DNA from: Diabrotica undecimpunctata
Taxonomy: Eukaryota; Arthropoda; Insecta; Coleoptera; Chrysomelidae
Assembly (NCBI RefSeq): GCF_040954645.1
Contig: NC_092807.1
Location: forward strand, 48,677,991 to 48,741,990
Length of the DNA: 64,000 nucleotides
Direction: 5' to 3'
Made by a program: the position numbers and the translations under genes. Shown piece by piece: positions 57,085 to 64,000 of this stretch. Position 1 is the first letter of the stretch. Every line of letters starts with the position of its first letter. Under the pieces are notes generated by a model that saw only the letters and a program-made list of their open reading frames with translations, made no database searches and was not told the DNA's origin.

Positions 57085-58523
57085 TGTTATGATGTATTTT
57101 TTGTTTGAATGATGAGCAATGAGTATTTTTAATAATATAGGGTTTTATCGCGGTTCTCAAAGAATTAGTTTGTTAGTACTTTTTTAAATTATCTTTATTA
57201 TAACTATTATGGAACACACATATATATCTAACCTAGCCAATGTAAATTTAAAATAAACTATCTTTAAATTGATACTCTTATAAAACTAATTAAATTCTAT
57301 AGACAATGTAAAATTTAAACAAACTATCTTCAAAATTGAAATTGTTATGACATTAACTAAATTATATTAACAAAATTTTGTACCTTTCTTTCACTGAATG
57401 CCTAAATGAACCGTTTTCCACTATATAGATTCTAATCACCACTGAATGTCTTCGTACTTCGGTTATCCTTGTTTTTGTGAAATTACTTTTTCCAATTATC
57501 AGCTTCTACCAATTTAAGATATAGTTTTCTTCAGCAGCATTTATACACCACCAGCAAACACCATTTATATTTATTCTTCTTTTCAATATACCAATATCCA
57601 ATTATTATAAGTTGATTTATACTAATCTCCAATCATAATATAATTTTAATTCCTTCCAATGTCCATCCAATATTCTTCTAATATACTTTTATAATCTTCA
57701 ATAATTATTTGTGTATAATTATAAATGTGCATTAAATATATGCATAATTTTTAATCTTCATTTAACTCATTATATTAAACAATTGGACTATTTGTACTTG
57801 ATTCACTGACTCCAACTAACTTTCATATTTCTTCCTAAACTTTTCTGACTGACTTCTTGAAAATTCTGAAAAATTTACTTCACTAAATGTGTCTACTAAC
57901 TTTCATAATGAACTGGCCTGACTTCTGACTAAAAAACTGCCTCTTGAATCCAAATCACGGGTATTTATATCTTTTTGGATATTCTAGAACCATCTGGTAA
58001 GAGATCATGTTCCAATTTCGTTCTATTTCTTCGATATGGATGTTCTCGAAAAAATATCTGTTCCATCCACTAACATAATCATTATTCCAGAATGTTCGAC
58101 CGTAAACAATGGTCACACTCTGCACTCTGGAGAATTCGTTTATGTTCCATTGATAATTTTGTTGACATTTAGGCTTTTCAGATCAGAATAAACATTCAAA
58201 TTAGTAACTAACACTCTAATTTAATAAAATACACATTTCAAACAATATATTATTATAACCCCACTTTATATTCCCTATAATTCTTAATTTCTATCTGTCA
58301 CTTCGAGAGTATTTTTGGTTGCCTATGCACATGGCTCACTTAAATATATTTACAACATTAAAATACAACTTTTTACAATTATTATATGATAATTTCTTAA
58401 AAATACCCTCACATAAATAATTTTTATTAAATTCTCTAGTATATAACTTATTTAAAACAACCAAATATCTAATATTATGTAGTATATAACTTATAAATTA
58501 TTTTCTCTAAACCCTAATCGTAT

Positions 58524-58525
<2 letters not shown>
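57085..58525 (-). repeat. long terminal repeat (5' LTR in element orientation)
   Basis: 1441 bp; carries an AT-rich segment near 57660-57770 that is missing from the other copy. Confidence 0.9.

Positions 58526-58586
<61 letters not shown>
58526..58586. repeat. (TA)n tract, right half split by the LTR element
   Basis: Pure AT run starting right after the terminal CA of the LTR. With 54971-55039 it formed one ~125-bp microsatellite before insertion. Confidence 0.9.
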
Positions 58587-58587
<1 letters not shown>

Positions 58588-58629
58588 GAAGTGAAAATAG
58601 GAATAAAAGTATTCAATCAATATAAGTGA

Positions 58630-59330
58630 TTCAACCACTATGTATTTTTAACCAATTCAATCCAATTTGTCTTTTTTAGTTTCCGTTTTGGACTTGGTTG
58701 TGTATTTGTATTTAAATTAACTGTACGTTTTATTAAAATTGGGAAGTGGTCACTACTATATAAATCTTTTAGTGCTATACAATCTAGTTAGGTGAGCAAT
58801 GAGGGTTCGCATATGGAAAAAGCAATGACAGAAGATCCATATTGAATATCCATATTGAATATTGTTGGAGATCCGTGGTTGAATAGGCATAGGTTCATAG
58901 TGTTAAAATCATTTTCTAACATATTTACCCTCGGTGTTGTTATATTTGATCCCCATGTTATGTTATGGCCATTAAAATCTCCCGTGATTATTCGAGGTAA
59001 GGGAAATTGTTGGAGAAGATTAATTAATTCGAACTGAGTTGAATTTCGCCTGGTGGCATAAATACTACAAATATTGAACTTTAGTGGAGCCAGTGCTGTT
59101 ACAGCGACTGCTTCGATATTAGTTATAAGGTATATATTTTGGACAGGTATAGTTGACTTTATATATACGCGTAGCAATATTTTCTGTTTATACTTTTTTA
59201 ATATATTCCACTTCTTTGGATTCCTGTGTTTCTTCCTAGTCATTCTACTTCCTAATTCTATTGGAGATTTCTTGCAAATTGGAGATTGGATTCTTATTAT
59301 TTGTACGATTTTCAACAGTAACAATAATAT
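58630..59330 (-). pseudogene. I-type LINE endonuclease domain fragment
   Basis: The minus strand reads TNIEAVAVTALAPLKFNICS and IYATRRNSTQFELINLLQQF, then PRIITGDFNGHNITWGSN (GDFN catalytic motif), LFNHGSPTIF and SSVIAFSICEPSLL. After a frame change comes ALKDLYSSDHFPILIKRT (SDH catalytic motif) and KTNWIELVKNT. This is the second half of an AP-type endonuclease close to the one at 1915-2251, which keeps only the first half. Flanks are non-coding on the left and a poly(C) run on the right. Confidence 0.75.
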
Positions 59331-59347
59331 TTCTTACGCTATTTTGA

Positions 59348-59362
59348 CCCCCCCCCCCCCCC
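59348..59362. repeat. 15-bp poly(C) run
   Basis: At the 5' edge of the plus-strand RTE remnant. The matching place in the minus-strand RTE has only CCTCCCCA, so this is a local expansion. Confidence 0.85.
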
Positions 59363-59370
59363 ACTTTTAT

Positions 59371-60773
59371 CATGGCGAATAATAAAACAAAAGGAAATGG
59401 TCCCCAGGTTGGTAAGAAAACTTCTGAATCCCACACCTCAAAGGTCTGCCTCGCAGTATCTGGGAGAGATACATCTAAGATGAACATCAATTAAACTGAT
59501 CCAGGTATGCTTATGATGACGAAGATATGGAACTATTTTATGAAGATATTACAAAGGCTATGGGAGAATATAAAAATCGTCTTACACTAGTAATTGAGAT
59601 TTCAATGCCAACCTGGGTAGAAAACTAAACAAAGAAGAAACTAAAATAGGAGATTTCGGGTATGGTTAGAGAAATGATAGAGGTGCCACTTTGATGAACT
59701 ACCTAGAAGAAAAGCATCTATGTGCAATGAACTCCTTTTACAAAAAGAAGCCCCAACGAAAATGGACATGGATCAGCCCTAATGGATCCACCAAAAATGA
59801 GATCGACTACATACTCTCCACGGAACGATATATCATTAAAGACGTAACAGTTCTTAACAGATTTACAACAGGTAGCGATCACAGGATGGTCAGAGCAAAA
59901 ATTAGTGTTGACGGACTACTATGAAATGAAAAGAAAAATAATAAGAAACTGGGATCTAGTAGATAGTAACAAACTAGGGCAATATACAGAGATATATAAA
60001 GACCTATTAAAAGAACAACTTACCCAAAAATTAGACAGTGATGATAAAGATATAGACGAAATAGACAACATACTTACAGCAACGATGATTACATCAGGAA
60101 AGAAATAGCAAAAAAGGATCTAAAAAAGAACAACTATATATCAACAGAAACAAAGAAGCTTATGGATAAAAGAAGAAAGCTGAACGAAGAAGGAAAAAGG
60201 AAATCTATAGAATATGTAGAAACCAATAAAAGAATAAGCAGAATGATAAAAGAAAATAAGAGAAAAGAACAAAAAATAAAAATAGAAGAAGTAATTCAGA
60301 ACAACAAAAATATGAAATGCTTAAGACCGAAATTAGGTAAGTGTGAAATAAACAAAATAAAAGATGTAAACGGAGTCAGAAACAAACATTAAAGATGACA
60401 TCATAAATATTATCCACTATTTCTTCTCAGAATTATATAAAACAAAAAAAGAACCACCAGAAGAAATTAAAAACCAACTTAAGGCTAAAATAAAAAATGT
60501 CAACTCAGAGCTACAGCCAGAAATAAGCAAATCAGAAATAAAGAAGGCATTGAAAGAAATGAAAAACAACAAATCGCCTGGAAAAGATGAAATAACTGCA
60601 GAAATGCTGAAATATGGTGGAAAATGGTAATTAATAATCTACATTCCCTATTTAACAAGATATTAAAAGAAAAAAGAATCTCAAACAACTGGAAGAAATC
60701 CGTAACCATTATCCTACAACAAATAAGAGGATGAAGCAGACATAAAAAAACTACCGTCCTATAACACTCCTCA
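59371..60773 (+). pseudogene. RTE-clade LINE, 5' part, internally deleted and truncated
   Basis: It starts MANNKTKGNGPQVGKKTSES (cf. MANSKTIGVRPQVGRSYSIG in the minus-strand copy), then jumps to AYDDEDMELFYEDITKAMGE, skipping ~130 residues of endonuclease. It continues CAMNSFYKKKPQRKWTWISP and NEIDYILSTERYIIKDVTVL, with FTTGSDHRMVRAKISVDGL keeping the SDH motif. It then runs through the Lys-rich linker (DKRRKLNEEGKRKSI) to the first RT box, ALKEMKNNKSPGKDEITAEM and NWKKSVTIIL. Frameshifts are numerous. It ends at the poly(T) of the inverted RTE at 60774, which truncates it. Confidence 0.8.
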
Positions 60774-63700
60774 ATTTTTTTTTTATAGCCTTTTTTCTAT
60801 CCGAATTGTCGAATAAAGGCCTCTCCCATTTCTCGCCATTCATCCCTGTTGTGTGCTAGGCGTTTCCACATTGGTCCTGCGACTCTTTTGATATCGTCGC
60901 TCCAGCGCATTTGAGGTCTTCCTGTTGGTCTCTTCGCATCGTACGGTCGCCAGTTTCCGACTTCTTTGTTCCATCTACCCATCTCGAGACGTTAGTTGTG
61001 TCCAGCCCATTTCCATTTTAATTTAGCTGCTTGTTTCGCGGCGTCCTTTATTTTTGTTTTGTTCCGGATTGCTTCGTTCGTTTGCTGATCTATTAGTGAG
61101 ATACCAAGCATCTGTCGTTCCATGGCTCGCTGAGTTTTTCGAATCTTGTCCACGTTCTTTTTTGTGAATGTCCAGGTTTGAGCTCCGTAAGTGAGAACGG
61201 GAAGGATACAAGAATCAAACACTTTGGTTCGAAGGTTTTGGGTATCTTTTTGTCTTTCAGTATGTATGAGAGTTTTCACAATGCGGCCCATCCCATTCTT
61301 ACTCGTCTGCTTATTTCGGTAGTTTGGTTTTCTTTGTTTACCTTGATATTCTGACCCAGATATATGTATTCTTCTACATGTTCCACTTTTGTTCCTTGGA
61401 TGGTTATCGTCGGTTGATCATCTTTATTCGACATTAGCTTAGTTTTCCTTTTTTTATGGATTCCGTATGAAGCTCATCGAACATCGTCTTCAGTTCTTTC
61501 CAGCTGTCGGCTATTAGTACTACGTCATCTGCATATCTTAAATGGTTTAAATACTTTCCGTTTATCGATAGTCCCTTCGTTTCCCAATTTAGTGATTTAA
61601 GATGTCTTCAAGTGCGGCAGTAAATAGTTTTGGAGATATGGTGTCTCCCTGTCTTACTCCTCGGTTGATTTTTATTGGCCTCGTTTTCATTCCGTTATCC
61701 ATCGTGACTACCATTTTAGCGTGTTGATATATATTATGTATTAATATCCTATATCTAGAATCTATTCTGCTGTTGACCAGTGCTTCCTCAATAGCCCATA
61801 ATTCTATGCTGTCAAAAGCTTTCTCGTAGTCTATAAATGCTAAACAGATTGGTAAATTGTATTCGTTAACTTTTTCTATTAGGACCTTTAGTGTGTGAAG
61901 ATGGTCACATGTACTGAACCCTTTTCTAAATCAGGCTTACTCTACTGGTTGATATACATCGAACTTTGTTGTCAATCTATTTGTAATTATTTTTGTGAAT
62001 GTTTTATAAAGTTGTGATAGTAGTGATATTGGACGATAATTTTTCAGATCTGTATTGTCCCCTTTTTTGTGTATTAATATTGTGTTAGCAGTATTCCATT
62101 CCTTTGGTATGTTTCCTTCAAATAGGCATTTATTAAAAAGTATTTTTAGGTACCTGATGACTTCTTCTCCGCCTTCTTTCAACATTTCTGCCAGAATTCC
62201 ATCAGTACCCGGTGCTTTATTTCTTTTCAATTCTTTAATTGCATTTTCTATTTCTACTTCGCTTATTTCGGGCATTACTTCAGAATTTACGTTTGTTATT
62301 TGTCTTTTCAGATTTTGCTTTGAAGAGTCGGGGGATCGTTTTTTGAGCGGTATAACTCAGTATAGAAGTTTTCAACTATGTTTGATATCTGAGCTTTGTT
62401 TGTTTCTAGTTGGCCTTGTTGATTTTTCATAGTTATAATATTTTTCTTTCCTAATTTCGGTTTGGTATATTTCAGACTTCGATTTTTCTCTATCACTCTT
62501 TCTACATGTTCTTGTTGATGTTTTTTAATATCGTCTTTTATCTGTTTTCGTATGGCTCGATTAAGTTCTTTGTATTCTGTGGTATTTCTTTTGTTTAGTG
62601 ACAGGAGCTCTTTTCGTTGTTTCAGCATATCTTCGATTCTGCACTTATTTTGGATTTTTTGTTGTTATGGCGGGTTGCTACTTCTGAGCTAGCATTCAAT
62701 AGTTCTTTTGTTATCACTGAGTTAATTTTATTAACGCTGAGTTGTTCCAGATTGAGTGCTTGGGCGGTTTTTAATTTGCTAGCATATTTTTCTTTATCGA
62801 CTTTTAGCTTTTCTGTGTCTATTTGTATCGTGTTATTAAGTTAATTCTACGTTTGCTATACTTAATCCTTAGTTTAGCTTTAACCATTCTGTGATCACTA
62901 CCCAGAGAGACATTATTTATTACTGTTACATCTTCTACGATACCTTTCTTGTTACACATGATGTAATCGATTTCGTTCCTTGTTTTTCCGTCTGGTGATA
63001 ACCACGTCCACTTTCTTTGCGGTTTTTTCTTATAAAATGTGTTCATTACGAAATATTTGTTGCTATGTAGGAAGTTAACCAGGGTTTCTCCTCTCTCATT
63101 TCTAACACCATAGCCGAATTCACCAATATAGTTTTCGCTTTCTTCTAGTCGTTGTCCAATCTTAGCGTTGAAATCCTCTATTATAAGTGTGTAAGTGCTG
63201 TGATAGTTCGTGTTGGTTTCTATTATTTTCTCGTAGAACTCATCTATCTCTTCATCGGGTGCGTTGAAGTTGGGGCGTACACTTGAATGATTTTTAGGGT
63301 GATTTTCTCGTTTATATTCATCACAATTATTGACAATTCTTTCTGAGATTCCCACATATTGTTCTATTTTATTAGCATGTTTCTTAGAAACCAGAAATCC
63401 TACGCCGTTTAGACTTTGTTCTTTGTGCCCTTTGTAATACAAGATGTTACCTGATTGCAATGTTATGCGCTCCTCACCTTTCCTTTTTACCTCTGCGAGA
63501 CCAATTATGTCCCACTTTAGGTCCTTTATTTCTTCTTCTAGCTCATAGATTTTTCATCTCTGTTTAAGGACATTGAGTGTTGCTATATTCAAGTTTGTTG
63601 TTTTTAGCGATTTCTTGCTTCCCCAAGATTCCATGAAGCTGTCCTTTTTTATAAAGGATTGGGACTTGCCAATACTGTATGATCTACCCACCTGGGGACG

Positions 63701-64000
63701 TACTCCTATAGTTTTAGAATTCGCCATCATTTTGGGGAGGTTATTAGCCTTAAAACACCGCGCTGGCCAGACGTGTTGGTGAGTGTGTATTCAGCCGTCC
63801 ATTCTGGATCAGGACGCTGTTCGTAGCCGTCCACTCTGGATCAGACGCTACAGTTTGTGATCTTATACTATCCCTAAAATCAAGGGTTGCCAGCTCCGCC
63901 ATCTTCGCCGTATCGAAGTATTCTTCGTCGCCTTGGATGCCGTTCTGGACTTCATCCGTGACCCTGGACAAGGGACCCTTAACAGGTGCTAGCTTCCCGG
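60774..64000 (-). mobile_element. nearly full-length RTE-clade LINE
   Basis: The 3' end is an A-tail (T run at 60774-60784). The ORF runs from about 63735 to 60799 on the minus strand. A 5' leader continues to the window edge and includes an open stretch at 63750-63971 (RVTDEVQNGIQGDEEYFDTA). It is inserted head-on against the plus-strand RTE remnant of the same family. It is clipped by the window end, so its 5' boundary is unknown. Confidence 0.85.
60799..63735 (-). pseudogene. RTE ORF2: AP endonuclease and reverse transcriptase
   Basis: MANSKTIGVRPQVGRSYSIG leads to TNLNIATLNV, a TGA just after it, GLAEVKRKGEERI (catalytic Glu), YTLIIEDFNAKIGQ (GDFN with G changed to E), TRNEIDYIMCNK and SLGSDHRMVKAKL. 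The linker follows, then AIKELKRNKAPGTDGILAEM, KNYRPISLLSQLYKTFTKII, CLAFIDYEKAFDSIELWAIE, NRGVRQGDTISPKLFTAALE and LNHLRYADDVVLIADSWKEL (catalytic YADD). The C-terminus reads LTYGAQTWTFTKKNVDKIRK, KLKWKWAGH and GRPQMRWSDDI and ends FIRQFG. All domains are present, broken by a handful of stops and frameshifts (near 63570, 62820, 62290, 61940, 61450 and 60990). It is recognisable as RTE from the QRAME.-type and KWKWAGH motifs. Confidence 0.85.

Larger units (their letters stand above)
55040..58525 (-). mobile_element. LTR retrotransposon, almost all internal sequence deleted
   Basis: Two direct LTR copies, 55040-56408 and 57085-58525, begin TGTTATGATG and end in CA on the plus strand. The orientation is minus because the primer-binding-like site and gag start lie next to the right-hand LTR. 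Only 676 bp remain between the LTRs. There is no protease, RT, RNase H or integrase, so it is a non-autonomous derivative that depended on another element's enzymes. The LTRs differ by many substitutions and by an indel near 57660-57770, so the insertion is old. Flanking ATAT on both sides is consistent with a 4-bp TSD but is ambiguous inside (TA)n. Confidence 0.9.

Overview
This window looks like nuclear DNA from a large, AT-rich, transposon-laden arthropod genome, most likely an insect. The mix supports this: RTE and I-type non-LTR retrotransposons, Penelope-like debris, a tRNA-derived SINE, piggyBac, pogo/Tigger, Tc1/mariner and IS630-like transposases, and long (TA)n tracts. There is no bacterial-style operon, rRNA gene, CRISPR array or intact tRNA. 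The order is an inference; a beetle would fit, but the sequence alone does not prove it. All calls come from reading the sequence and recalled family motifs; no database was searched.

Host coding content is almost nil. The one convincing host feature is a 131-bp exon at 44588-44718 (+). It encodes a complete six-cysteine LDL-receptor class A repeat between a good splice acceptor and donor. The rest of the window can be read as introns or flanks of that gene packed with mobile elements.

Layout: 1-0.66 kb decayed piggyBac-like fragment (-); 1.23-4.13 kb I-type non-LTR element (-) with a 12-bp target duplication and an internal deletion; 4.9-5.9 kb RT tail and (TA)n; 6-7.3 kb copy A of a DDE-like family (which I associate with DUF7869); 8.2-9.3 kb mariner-like transposase; 9.5-10.5 kb Penelope-like end with GIY-YIG; 11.9-13.6 kb two RT fragments (-); 14.0-16.7 kb DDE-like copy B inside 27-bp perfect TIRs and a 4-bp TSD; 17.3-18.3 kb RT fragment split by (TA)n; 18.4-18.7 kb SINE; 19.4-20.4 kb decayed tandem repeat; 22.2-23.0 kb remnant of an uncharacterised family; 23.3-26.1 kb pogo/Tigger element; 26.45-28.89 kb THAP-bearing element with ~290-bp TIRs and a DDE-like C-terminus (copy D); 30.1-35.9 kb two IS630-like transposases, DDE-like copy C and a 2.2-kb foldback; 36.0-36.8 kb MITE; 38.84-41.13 kb piggyBac element with exact TIRs and TTAA; 41.7-44.3 kb a non-LTR element interrupted by another; 44.6 kb LDLa exon; 45.4-46.5 kb and 48.6-49.8 kb RT fragments; 50.7-52.8 kb repeat-rich elements; 53.1-54.0 kb RT; 54.5-55.0 kb Tc1-like tail; 55.04-58.53 kb deleted LTR retrotransposon inserted in a (TA)n tract; 58.6-59.3 kb endonuclease fragment; 59.4-60.8 kb RTE fragment (+) abutted by a nearly full-length RTE (-) running to the window end.

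The most promising under-described material is the DDE-like family, present as four copies, two of them between terminal inverted repeats. Several hammerhead-ribozyme-like motifs of the kind carried by Penelope-like retroelements come next. Essentially every mobile-element reading frame is broken by stops or frameshifts, except ORF1 of the I-type element; the RTE at the right edge is close to complete.
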